Positions 46,621 through 56,330 of a stretch of DNA of 64,000 nt are shown piece after piece. The translations under genes were made by a program, and so were the position numbers. How positions within the stretch are numbered: position 1 is the stretch's first letter; each line of letters starts with the position of its first letter. The stretch comes from Medicago truncatula (taxonomy: Eukaryota > Streptophyta > Magnoliopsida > Fabales > Fabaceae): contig NC_053046.1 of NCBI RefSeq assembly GCF_003473485.1, positions 41,315,832 through 41,379,831 of the forward strand. The letters are read 5' to 3'. Under the pieces are notes generated by a model. The model was given only the letters and a program-made list of their open reading frames with translations. It did no database searches and was not told where the DNA came from.

Positions 46621-47143
46621 GAAATCCATAGCATTGGAATACTAAGCAGTAAGCATCTTAATTCGTATGTACTCCTTATAATGTCCAGTGGTTTGGCTGA
46701 TGCATTGTAGCCATTAAACCAAACAGGATTTGAAATTCCATGAGATTATTATTATGTAATAATAACCGACAAGGCTAATTTTTATATGCTATCGCAGGGT
46801 GATGCGCAAATGCATCAGAAACTTAAATAATAGTTGCACAATTATAAAAAATCACTAGAGTCAACTAAAAGTGTTCATGTATTGCAATTCTTAAGGGGTT
46901 TTACTTATTTCCTCATTGCTAAATCTTAATTGACCACCATAATTAAGTCCTGATGAATTTCTCTATGTAGCCTATTGTTTTTAGTCTTGATTCAGGATTG
47001 ATATAACCCCTAGAACAAACCTATCTATTTCCTTAAACTTCGCCATTTTAGAAGAAAGCAAGTGAAAAACATTGAAATTTTCATCATCATCAAACAAAGT
47101 AAGAGCAAAATAACAGAAACAAACATACCAATCAATTCTACAA

Positions 47144-47974
47144 TCACTGTTGCTGTTGTTGATTTGGAGCATTTGGTGGAGGGGGCATGCCAGGCCGAGG
47201 TGGACCATACACAGGAACACCACTTCCAGGAGGAGGAGGCATACCAGGACGAGGCGGAGGCTGCATTCCAGGCCGAGGAGGAGCAGGAGGTCCTCTCACC
47301 ATCTGACCAGGAGGAGGTGGCCCCATTGGTCTCTGCCCATACTGAGGAGGTGGCATACCAAATTGTGGTGGAGGACCACCTGGTCTCTGCCCAAATTGCC
47401 CCGGCGGCATAGGAGGCGGTGGACCCCTCACCATCTGCGGTGGACCTTGTCCAGGATGTCCAGGATACGGCATTTGACCAGGTGGACGCATAACAGGCGG
47501 ACCACCAGGATACGAAACAGGCGGCCGCGAGATCTGCGGCTGCATCATACCAGGAGCAGGTCCACCAACACCACGAACAGGACCAGCAAGACCAGGCTGA
47601 GCTTGAATAACCGGCGCCGGAGGAATACCTCTACCAGCAGCACGTCCAATTCCAGGACCAGCCATTGCAGCAGCATTTACAGCTTTCGAACGAGACTCTT
47701 CAGGAGGTGGAGGACCTTCAACTGCCATCGAAATAACTTCTTCACCCCGGAGAAGAACCAAACCGAGTGTGCGGCGGTCTTCACGGTCGCCGTCGGTGGT
47801 TTTCTTACCCTTCGCCGGTGGAAGTTTGCGAAACTCTTCACAGTCGCCGAGAACAAGATTCATGTGGCGGTCGAAAGCCATGAATTTTCCGACGAGTTGA
47901 CGACCGTCTTGAATTGTTACTCGCATTCTGTAGTTGATGTATTGAAGCATTTTGGAACTCTTTGACAACGACAT
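47144..47974 (-). CDS. SmB: Small nuclear ribonucleoprotein-associated protein B (SmB)
   Basis: Core Sm-ring protein of the U1, U2, U4 and U5 snRNPs of the spliceosome, in the nucleus. The single-exon frame encodes 276 residues, the usual plant length. The Sm fold is complete: Sm1 (about residues 9-50, [20 protein letters not shown], then [18 protein letters not shown]) and Sm2 (about 68-86, [17 protein letters not shown]). The C-terminal two thirds is the proline/glycine/methionine-rich tail with repeated PPP-GM and RPG-MPPPP blocks, ending in a glutamine run. The start at 47974 ([19 protein letters not shown]) is the family start. The coding region has no intron, but there is no poly(A) scar or TSD, and the frame and the leader look functional. 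Plus-strand ORFs over it are shadows of the GC-rich tail. Confidence 0.96.
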   Translation of the reverse strand: MSLSKSSKMLQYINYRMRVTIQDGRQLVGKFMAFDRHMNLVLGDCEEFRKLPPAKGKKTTDGDREDRRTLGLVLLRGEEVISMAVEGPPPPEESRSKAVNAAAMAGPGIGRAAGRGIPPAPVIQAQPGLAGPVRGVGGPAPGMMQPQISRPPVSYPGGPPVMRPPGQMPYPGHPGQGPPQMVRGPPPPMPPGQFGQRPGGPPPQFGMPPPQYGQRPMGPPPPGQMVRGPPAPPRPGMQPPPRPGMPPPPGSGVPVYGPPRPGMPPPPNAPNQQQQQ

Positions 47975-47999
47975 TGTTACTGTGATTTGAGTTTTCTCA

Positions 48000-48008
48000 A
48001 AACCCTAA
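48000..48008 (-). promoter_or_regulatory. Telo-box in the SmB leader
   Basis: AAACCCTAA lies 26-34 bp upstream of the SmB start codon; a further TAGGGTTTTA is at 48060-48069. Telo-boxes are known in 5' regions of plant ribosomal and housekeeping genes, which fits SmB. Confidence 0.5.
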
Positions 48009-48383
48009 TTTTCAAAACCCTGATTTGAGATTCAAAGAGAAGAAGACGCTGTTGTGATCGTAGGGTTTTAGATGAAAATGAGATTTAGCTCGATGATAAC
48101 CCACCGTTTGTGACCCGACTCGTTTAGAACCTTTTTTTTAAGCGAATTGTGACCCGACCTGATTAGTTTATGAAACCCACCGTCCTCTCAACTATAGTCC
48201 AGCCCATAATCAACAAGAAAGCAAAATTTACTCTTCTCCCTTTCCATTTTGCTCATTCCCACCTGATATGGATGAAATTGCCACGTAGAGATTAGAACCG
48301 TCTATGTGGATACGAAATAAAATTAATACTTCGATATAGTTTAGTTCACTTGCTAATATTCTCAATCATATCTACAACAAACA

Positions 48384-48474
48384 GTCTTCGTAAGCTTGAC
48401 TCAATTGGTATGGACAATGCATAATATATGTATGATCTGGGGTTCGAACCTCAACCACCACAAAAAAACAAAAA
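48384..48474 (+). mobile_element. Au-type SINE, plus strand
   Basis: Box A-like taagcttgactcaattgg, then tatggacaatgcataatata, then box B GGGGTTCGAACCTC, then an A-rich tail. The exact 16-bp TSD ATATCTACAACAAACA is at 48368-48383 and 48475-48490. It is the same family as the minus-strand SINE at 27913-27999. Confidence 0.93.
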
Positions 48475-48721
48475 ATATCTACAACAAACAATAAGAAAAA
48501 ACAAACTTATCTTTGAAGCATTTCGTCAAACACTTAGAACAAAATTCACAACATACACATTCATAAGATAAATTTAAATGTCACAATTCAATAATTACAT
48601 ACAACAACTAAATGTAAAGCTGAGCAATACATAAATCAATCTTATTGTTTTCCTTAAAAAAAAAAATCTTATTGCTAATATATTTATAAACAATTATCCA
48701 ATATATATATATATATATATA

Positions 48722-49046
48722 AACAAACCCTAAACAATTTATACTTCATCAACAACATAAATATCCCTAAAATAAAATATAAAATAAAAAAAGTGAAATG
48801 TCACACTTATTTGTAGTGTTGTAGACGAAATGTGTCAACAAAAACAATTTATTTGACGTTGATTTGTTGAAGTTCAAGAGTTGAATGAATTGCTAGCTAT
48901 CATTCTGGTGTATAAAAGTTATCTCTCCAAATGTACCGAACATGAGTTATCTTCCGTACTATTGGTTTGTAACTTTCGAATGCCTTGCTTACAAAAGATT
49001 AAAAAACACAAATTTGTCTAGAAGTCCTAGCTTAACTGACAAATGT
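48722..49046. repeat. Left copy of a 325-bp duplicated block
   Basis: It matches 50062-50386 at every position but one (g at 48892, a at 50232), by my base-by-base reading. It is preceded by an (AT)n run and ends inside the first 30 bases of a SINE whose complete copy is in the right block. Confidence 0.97.
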
Positions 49047-49412
49047 TCACACCTAATTTGTCTGCTTGCATAATTTTACTGTTTTAACCCTAATGTTCAC
49101 ACCTAATCTCCTATTTTCATGAACAATCCTATTGCTCTCACCTAATCTTCTTATATATTAAAGGTAACCCGTAAGCCCTAATTTTAACCTAAATCCTATA
49201 GCATAATTTTACCGTTTTAACCCTAATGCTCACACCTAATCTTATATTTTCATGAACAACCCTAATGCTCACACCTAATCTCATATTTTCATGAGCCCTA
49301 ATTTTAACCTAAACCCTGTTGCATAATTTTACCGTTTTAACCCTAATGCTCACACCTAATCTTCTATTTTCATGAACAACGCTAATGCTCACACCTAATC
49401 TCCTATTTTCAT
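49047..49412. repeat. Imperfect tandem repeats 'ccctaatgctcacacctaatct..ttttcatgaacaa'
   Basis: Units containing ccctaatg(c/t)tcacacctaat and tattttcatgaaca recur at about 49085, 49210, 49260, 49345 and 49385, some with 'gcataattttaccgttttaa' in front. The Helitron start falls inside this array. Confidence 0.8.
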
Positions 49413-50002
49413 GAACAAAGCAAATCGGCATCGCTTTATTTCCCCTATTTCTTCAAAACAAATCGCCCTATTTCTTCAACAAAACAAATCGCCCTATTGG
49501 AATAAAAGGGTTTTGAAAGATTATAGCAACATTTTTTTTGTTAATATTACACTTTTCATCCAAATTAGAACTGAACTCTCTTTGTTAAATATTTACCACA
49601 AAATGCACCTGAATTTTGCAATCTATATAAACAGGTGGAAGAAACATTTCAACAAACAGTTAAAGGGTATCATTTACGGTAAAGGCCAAATATTCGATAA
49701 AAGGAAAATTATTTAAATAAAACATTTTACATGTTGAGGTTAAGAATGAACTATTTTTAGGTACATAATATAACATTAACATATAATTTTTACAAAAGAA
49801 TGAAGTAACATTTTTTCAAAAAAAAGAAGAAAAATATGAAGTAACATACCAATAATAAGCGTGGTGTCTGAGGTTCGAATTCCAACATCTGCATATATTT
49901 GGGACCACATATTTCATTCTCTTTTATATGCATTGAGATTTGTTTTTGTCTACTATATCTACAATGTATATGACCCGTGCGGCAGCACGGGTGGAAAGTC
50001 TA

Positions 50003-50003
<1 letters not shown>
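49146..50003 (+). mobile_element. Non-autonomous Helitron, about 858 bp
   Basis: The 3' end is diagnostic: an 8-bp stem (ACCCGTGC 49973-49980, GCACGGGT 49985-49992) with a 4-base loop, seven bases, then CTAG (50000-50003) followed by T. The proposed 5' end is TCTTCTTATATATTAAAGG at 49146, preceded by A, as expected for insertion between A and T. No Rep/helicase is present; a 101-codon ORF inside has no recognised domain. The 3' end is strong, the 5' end likely. Confidence 0.78.

Positions 50004-50061
<58 letters not shown>
50004..50061. repeat. (AT)n microsatellite
   Basis: About 56 bp of alternating A and T between the Helitron end and the right copy of the 325-bp block; a shorter (AT)n precedes the left copy at 48702-48720. 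Confidence 0.95.
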
Positions 50062-50063
<2 letters not shown>

Positions 50064-50386
50064 CAAACCCTAAACAATTTATACTTCATCAACAACATAA
50101 ATATCCCTAAAATAAAATATAAAATAAAAAAAGTGAAATGTCACACTTATTTGTAGTGTTGTAGACGAAATGTGTCAACAAAAACAATTTATTTGACGTT
50201 GATTTGTTGAAGTTCAAGAGTTGAATGAATTACTAGCTATCATTCTGGTGTATAAAAGTTATCTCTCCAAATGTACCGAACATGAGTTATCTTCCGTACT
50301 ATTGGTTTGTAACTTTCGAATGCCTTGCTTACAAAAGATTAAAAAACACAAATTTGTCTAGAAGTCCTAGCTTAACTGACAAATGT
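50062..50386. repeat. Right copy of the 325-bp duplicated block
   Basis: Partner of 48722-49046 with one visible substitution. It runs on without a break into the rest of the SINE at 50357-50490, so the right copy is the original and the left one the duplicate. Confidence 0.97.
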
Positions 50387-50490
50387 CGAAATTGCAAGGC
50401 CGGACGTTGTGACCTGGATTCCAACCCGGAACTTCACCGTTGTGTGTGAGTTTATTTTCAGTGGATTACCACTTCATCTAAAATAAAATA
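50357..50490 (+). mobile_element. tRNA-derived SINE (not Au type)
   Basis: Box A-like cctagcttaactgac, box B-like ctggattccaaccc, then a body ending in an aaaataaaataaa tail. A 16-bp TSD, AAAAAACACAAATTTG, is at 50341-50356 and 50491-50506. A diverged relative is at 32262-32420. Confidence 0.85.
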
Positions 50491-50506
50491 AAAAAACACA
50501 AATTTG

Positions 50507-52330
50507 GATGGCATGTGAGCATTAAAGGGAGTCATGGTCAGACGAGCAATTTTCTTACTCTTAAAATCTGTTTGGTAAAAATAAATTATAAGTCAGTTGT
50601 TTGATAAAAACGTTGGAGGTTTTATTTAGAGTGTAGTTACTTCAGATAAATAATAATTAAATTTAATTATAAGGTTAAAAACAAGAAGAAAATATAAATT
50701 GTAAGTTCAAATGTTGTTTAAAATAACATCTAAAGAAAATTATAAATTAATGAAAAAAAACTTGTTATCAAACACCATTCAATTTTATCAAACATACTTG
50801 TAAACAAATTCGATAAACTATAAATTAGATTATTGACATTACCAAACATAGCCTAAGAACATCCATCGATCGTGCTGAAAAACTACACCTTTGTTCTTCA
50901 CAAAATACAAAGGGTAAAACAAAAAATTAAAAACAAAATATGTCAGCAAATTACACAAGGAACAAATTTCAGCATTAGCCCTCAAGAAAGTAAAACAAAA
51001 CAAAAAAAAGTTAAACCAAAGTATTGGAAAGAAATAGACACACATGAGTATTTTCATCCCTCTCTAAACCAATTAAAACAATTTCTTAACAAAAAAGAAA
51101 ACAGAACAGCAAAACAAAAAAGGAAAGATAGAGTCAATTTTACTGGGATCAGACATGAAACTCAGCATAATTTCTCCTTTACTACTCTCGACTGAGCTAT
51201 AAATAATAAAATGGTCGATTGAAATTTTAAAAGAATGCCAAGAACTGCAACCATAAATTTGTTTCTTCGCGATCTTGTATCAATGGATGAGTAAGAGTAA
51301 CTTTCTCTTCCATTTTGTTATAGATTCTGTCATAGTCAAACATGGTTGGTTGGATCTTCTTCCAAGGCTTTCTTTAGATGGAAGCACTGAGTGTGCCTTG
51401 AAAATTGCAAGCAGAATCCATGCAATGATTTAATCAACAATAGTATTTCATCCTTCCTAACATCATAATCATAATAATATACATGCTGATGCAGCAGAGT
51501 TAAGCAAATTGTGTTTCCCATGAAATGATGATCCCAACCATGAACTGGTGATTGGATTCTTTTGATGTTCAAAGCTCATTGAAACTCTTAGTTGCTCTAT
51601 CTATTAATTTGAAACATAAAGAGGTGGGAGAAGCATTCTCTAGTTTAGTTTTTTTGTTTTGTTTAGTGGACATTATCTATGTTTGATTCGTACTGGGAAA
51701 AAGGGGGCATAGGCATCATAGTGATGAATAATGGGCAAGAGCTAGAGAAAGAATAGTGATGAAAACATCAATCCAAAATGGATTCTCCTTTTTGTGGAAT
51801 TGGCTAATGAGAACATCAATCAAATTGGACAGAATAAAATAGGACTACCAGTTCAATCCAAAATGGAAAGTGCATTTATCTTAGATAGACAAGGCAACAA
51901 CCATTACAATTAAAAAAAAATAAAAATAATGTGATTCATCAAATGCCATTAGCGAAAACTTCCTTCTGATAAAAACCAATTTGATTTGTGAACTTTTCTA
52001 CACATAACACATTAGTAGTTTCCTATCACTTTAGGAATTTTCTTTATCTCTCACCAAGTTACCATAACAAAGGTGAACTTCTATTAAGCAAATGCATTTC
52101 AAAGAAACACCAAACACAACCTAGAATTGTCATGTGTTTGGCTTCACGGTAAGGAGAGACAAAAGTGATTCCAAACGCATAAAAACAATTTTGACATCAT
52201 TATCGAAAAGGAAAGCAGCTATAAATAACCAAATTAGACTGTGAGTTCAATTTAATAATATATTAAAATATTCACCTGACTCCTAACCATTTTTTTCCAA
52301 ACATTTTCTCCACTCAATTATTTTTGCATT
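50507..52330. other. Intergenic, nothing firmly recognised
   Basis: AT-rich, lysine-coding plus ORFs by composition. A 78-codon minus ORF at 51336-51572 has a protein-like composition (HGWDHHFMGNTICLTLLHQH) but no family that I recognise and no splice partners; it may be a gene fragment. Confidence 0.45.
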
Positions 52331-52344
52331 AATAGTTTAACCTC

Positions 52345-53885
52345 CTATGAAAATGATGCCCTGATATTAAGATGGATTTCTTCTAGCTTTTCTTTTGCCA
52401 TTCTCCTATCCATAGACTCCATATTTCCCGTAGCTGCATCCGTACAATTTTCCGATCCGTATCCTTCGAGCAACGAGAGTGGATCAATTTGTGATATTCA
52501 TCCAGATTGATTGTAAACCAAAATCCTTCATCTCAGTCAATAACTTGAGAGCCTTATCATAATTCTGTTTAAAATCACAATCTACAATGAGCATATGGTA
52601 GAGCAAAGCAACGATTAACTTAGAGTCCTTCTTTTTGGCTTCTTCCAAGATCTCCTTAGCTTGTGTCATATAACTATAATAACTGCCATTGCCACACGTA
52701 AGAGCATCATAAGTGTGTAAGCCTATACTTTCCAATAGCATCACCATCTCCAAAGCTTGTCCGATTTCCCTAGCATCAACATAGGTCTTAATAATCACAT
52801 TGAAAACTTCTTTTGAAGGACGCTGTAGCGGACCGTCTGCAATCATTTTAAAGATCAACTGCTTGGCTGCATCAAAATCTTTAAACTGACACAAGGCTGT
52901 AATAACCTTCCGACAGTGCGATAGTTTAGTCCCCTCTTCCTTGTGCTCCACCTCCTTATGGATATCAATAACAGTCAACAAATCCAAAGCCAAATATACA
53001 GTTTCTTTTCTTGAACAAAGTGTGTCAAACTCAAATATTCTATGGGGTAACAGCCTATCTAACTCTAGCCCCCAGTTTGGGTTTCTTTTCCGTTTCTCAT
53101 TTGCTGCCCGATAGAGAGCATAGGCTTCTTTAATCATATTATTTTTAGAAAACCAAGTTAACAAGCGACCAAGTATCTTACCATCATCAGGAAGGAGAGT
53201 ATCTGGTTGAAGCACCATCTTTTGACATATGGAAGCGGCTTGCTGGAGTACATCAGTACTGTAATCTATGCCACAAATAGCTTGCAGTGTAAAGATATAT
53301 GTATCTTGATTTGGCACACATTGAAAGACCTCAAATTTATGAAAAACATCAAGTGCAGCCTTCCCTTTGTCCCAAATATATCCATAGAAACTGTAACCTC
53401 CTACTATCATCCTACCTTTCCCCATATATCTAAAGAAACCTATGAGTTGATTGAGAATCCGAGTGTTAAGAATACCGGTCTGATAGTGGCCAATATGCTT
53501 CAGCAAGTTCCACAGATAAAGTATATCCTTCTTCTTTAGTGCAACATCGTATTCAGTGGGAGCAGTGGGGCATATTGACAATACAAGGGATTCCAGAACA
53601 GGGGTAGTGATGAGATTCTTATTATTCTTCCAAACCAATTCTACAAAGTGGATAAGATTATAAGGTGGTGTTTCAACAAATTTAGTTTGACAAGAGGTTT
53701 TAATAACTTTGAGTAAAAAATGTTGTTGATGGTGACGAGGAGTGGCAAAGTCCATGAATTCAATAGCTGATTTAATTTTGTACCTATAGTCACGGAAAAC
53801 AGGAACGTCACTGAGACGTACGTGTCAGTACTCTCTGGAAACTTTCAGATGTGGTGACCTTGTCATCGTCGTCATAACAAGGAAG
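52345..53885 (-). CDS. PPR protein, downstream copy (At1g26460-like), damaged ends
   Basis: The main frame is 53755-52484 (423 residues). Pentatricopeptide repeat proteins bind organelle RNA. Visible repeats include GKAALDVFHKFEVFQCVPNQ, DAAKQLIFKMIADGP, EIGQALEMVMLLESIGL and AKEILEEAKKKDSKLIVAL, then KALKLLTEMKDFGLQ. Family proteins go on with a DEYHKLI repeat. Here one base is missing at about 52505: the next frame reads NLDEYHKLIHS, and a further shift gives a C-terminal tail MDRRMAKEKLEEIHLNIRA to about 52347. Upstream of the M at 53755, related N-terminal sequence continues in other frames to about 53885 (KVTTSESFQRV, VPVFRDYRYKIKSAIEF). It lacks a transit peptide. The long frame is intact, but both ends are broken; likely a pseudogene. 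Confidence 0.65.
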
Positions 53886-54756
53886 AAGGTGGTTGTATTC
53901 TTCTTGATCATCATCATGGAGTAGCAGCAACTTTTGATAGATAGACTCTGCTTGGTGGATCATATCAGCACTACACCTTGTGCTCCTCAAAAGAGCTTGC
54001 AGTGTATAGTAATATGTATCTTGATTTGGCACACATTGAAATACGTCAAAATTATGAAAAACATCAAGTGCTGCCTTTCCTTGCTGCCCCATAACTGAGA
54101 AGGATTCTATGAGTTTATTGAGAATCCTTGCATTAAGAAAGTCAGTTTCATAGCGGCCAATATACTTAAGCATGTCCCACAGAAAAAAATATGTATTTCT
54201 TCCTTAGTTTAACATTGAAATCATAGTGAACAGTAGTGCTTATTGATTCAACAAGATATTCCAAAACATGGGTATCGATGAGATCCTTATTATCCTTCCA
54301 AAGCATCTTTATGAAGTATATAAGATTCTGAGGTGGAACTTCTAGGGTTTCAGCTAATTTAGTTTGACAAGAGGTTTCAATAACACTGATTAGAAAGTGT
54401 TGTTGATGATGTTGAACTAGATTGGTCAAGTCTTTGTTGTACCTGCGCCCACGTGTAGAAGCATTACTAAGAAGACTCATCACTTTCTGTAAATCTTTGG
54501 AGGCGGTGATGACGTTGTCGTCGTTGTCACGATATGTAAACGAGGGATTACATGAAGTGGATGATGATGATGATTGACTTAGAAAGTTGGAGAAAATGAC
54601 CTTGTTAGGGTTAGGAATTCTTCGTGTGGATGATGATAAGGAGGAAGAAGAAGAAGAAGAAGTGATGTAGTTCCTGCCATATCTTGCTGCAAACGACACC
54701 CACATCTGCATATATATAGTTTGCGAGTGAGAATCGGTTGGAGACAGACGGCACAC
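53808..54756 (-). pseudogene. PPR protein, upstream copy: N-terminal half with a frameshift
   Basis: The 5' frame (54756-54166) has a Ser-rich mitochondrial-type leader (MWVSFAARYGRNYITSSS...) and HHQQHFLISVIETSCQTKL, LIYFIKMLWKDNKDLIDTHV. At the T7 run (A7 on the plus strand, 54183-54189) the frame shifts: six T's would give YIFFLWDMLKYIGRYET, which the neighbour shows as DILYLWNLLKHIGHYQT. The second frame (54173-53808) continues DFLNARILNKLIESFSVMGQ and GKAALDVFHNFDVFQCVPNQ. Then, near 53885, it passes into sequence that matches the N-terminal DNDDNVITASKDLQKV part of the same gene, so the copy ends mid-protein and fuses to the second copy. Confidence 0.75.
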
Positions 54757-54849
54757 ACACGGCTAGGTTTAGGTTTACTGAGCGATTGAGAATGTTGAAC
54801 TCTAACCTATGTTTCTGAAACTCTAACCTATACACTATACATGTAGTAG

Positions 54850-55040
54850 TCTTTTATAGACATAAAAGTCTATTCAATATAAACATTATATAAATAGTCT
54901 CATAGATGTTTACATAGAATAATAAACTAATTTTATTAAAATGACCTCTATTAGTTCTTCCGAATGAAATATTTGCTCCCAGATATTTTACCAAAACTAT
55001 TAACCCGAGAGAAATTGGTATGCTTTAAAATTTCATCTAA
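54850..55040. repeat. Direct repeat, left copy (about 190 bp)
   Basis: It begins tcttttatagacataaaagt and ends ..ttaacccgagagaaattggt..catcta. It is matched by 55335-55547 with scattered substitutions and a 10-20-bp insertion. Confidence 0.9.
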
Positions 55041-55064
55041 GGAAACTCTAACCTATAATACACT

Positions 55065-55332
55065 ACGGGTGTGTTTGGTTTCCAAAACAGCAAGTACTGG
55101 ACAGAACAATACAAGAAAGAACAGTACAACACAAGGCAAAACAGCACATGACAAATTTTTTATGGCATTGAGTAATTTTTTGTTTTATACGATTTTTGAG
55201 AGACAAAATGCTATTTTGGTATTTTAGACAACTTGTACATGGGACAAAAAGTTGTGATGTGGTTTGGTGAGGGACAAAAATATAAGTTGTTCTGTCATTT
55301 CCTTCATTTTTTAGCAAATCAAACGCACTCGT
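55065..55332. mobile_element. TIR MITE, 268 bp, between the direct repeats
   Basis: The ends ACGGGTGTGTTTGGTTT and (inverted) ACGAGTGCGTTTGATTT match with few changes. The flanking phrase aactctaacctata..acact before it equals the phrase before the left repeat copy (54815-54840), so it sits inside the second copy of a tandem duplication. No TSD longer than three bases was found. Confidence 0.75.
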
Positions 55333-55334
55333 AA

Positions 55335-55547
55335 TCTTTTATAGACATTAAAGTCTATTCAATATAAACATTATATAATAAGTAATCATAGTCTCATAGA
55401 TGTTTAATTAAATAGAATAAGAAACTAATTTTATTAAAATGGCCTCTATTAGTTCTTCTGAATGAAATGTTTGCCCCGAGGTATTTTACCAAAACTATTA
55501 ACCCGAAAGAAATTGTTATGCTTTAAAATATCATCTAGAAGTTGATC
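55335..55547. repeat. Direct repeat, right copy
   Basis: Partner of 54850-55040 (tcttttatagacattaaagt ... ttaacccgaaagaaattgtt). Confidence 0.9.
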
Positions 55548-56105
55548 ATCAACATTCTTGGAGAAGAATATATGAGTTTTCTGAAAATTCAAAATAGATT
55601 GAGTGGTTGAAAGCAACAATGTTTGAGTTTACCCGATAGAGTCACTCTTTCTAAATATGTGCGCAACTTTATTTCATACTATCATATGCAATGCGCAAAG
55701 AATCTATTTGTGACAAGATCAAAAAAATCCAATTTGTGCAAAGATTCTTGGTTCTTCTCCAATTTGTGCAAAACTTCTCTTTTATGAATCTTGAGCTGAT
55801 TTAACCATGTATACAAGCATTTGACTCTCAAAACATTACAAAAAGGACACAAATATGACTAAAAAATTAGTAATGACGTACTGTCATCACACATTAATTA
55901 AATAAAACCAAGAGGTTCTCGTAGGATACTACGGACATAAAATGTGCTAATACTTTCCCTTTATGTAACTAACCCCCGAACCCTAAATCTTTTTAATATG
56001 GGGTAGTTTGAACTTTTTTCCCCTTTTCAAAAAAAAAATTAAATGTTTAGTCGTAAAATAATTAATGAGTCAAAAACTAATCAATTAATTTTGATCTCCA
56101 AAAAA
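55548..56105. other. Intergenic, nothing recognised
   Basis: AT-rich sequence, no gene. Confidence 0.45.
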
Positions 56106-56109
56106 ATGA

Positions 56110-56330
56110 CGCGGCAGAATTAAATAGATGGAAGACATATCAATTTTTGGTGGGACAAATGGGTTCCAAATAATGGGGAACTTTTCTTTCCAGCTTCTCC
56201 AGATTAGATTGACACCACCCTTTCTGTGAGAGATGCTTTGGACCCTGATGGTGATTGGTTAGAATTTTTTGCCTGATGGTTTTGTGCGGGAAGTGCCGAT
56301 CTAGTGCAATAACAAAAAGGATTAGCTCAT
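56110..56330 (+). pseudogene. LINE fragment (region before zf-RVT)
   Basis: Broken frames give FWWDKWVPNNGELFF-like, IDTTLSVRDALDPDGDW and LEFF pieces, a pattern seen in plant LINE reverse transcriptases upstream of the zinc-binding end. Several stops. Short and old. Confidence 0.45.

Noticed and set aside
47150..47965. 271-codon plus-strand ORF, Arg/Thr/Ser-rich
   Set aside because: Exact antisense of the SmB proline-rich tail and Sm domain; a shadow frame created by its GC-rich codons.
47144..47974. SmB as a processed retrocopy, because its coding region has no intron
   Set aside because: No poly(A) remnant or flanking TSD, a complete undamaged frame and a plausible leader with a telo-box. 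An intron could sit in the 5' leader.
49047..49412. CRISPR-like array of repeated 'ccctaatgctcacacctaat' units
   Set aside because: Plant nuclear context, irregular unit and spacer lengths, partly homologous spacers and no cas genes. It is an ordinary minisatellite linked to the Helitron.
49411..49716. 101-codon ORF inside the Helitron as a Rep or RPA protein
   Set aside because: No Rep HUH motif, helicase or zinc finger; Lys/Asn/Ile composition typical of chance ORFs in AT-rich DNA.
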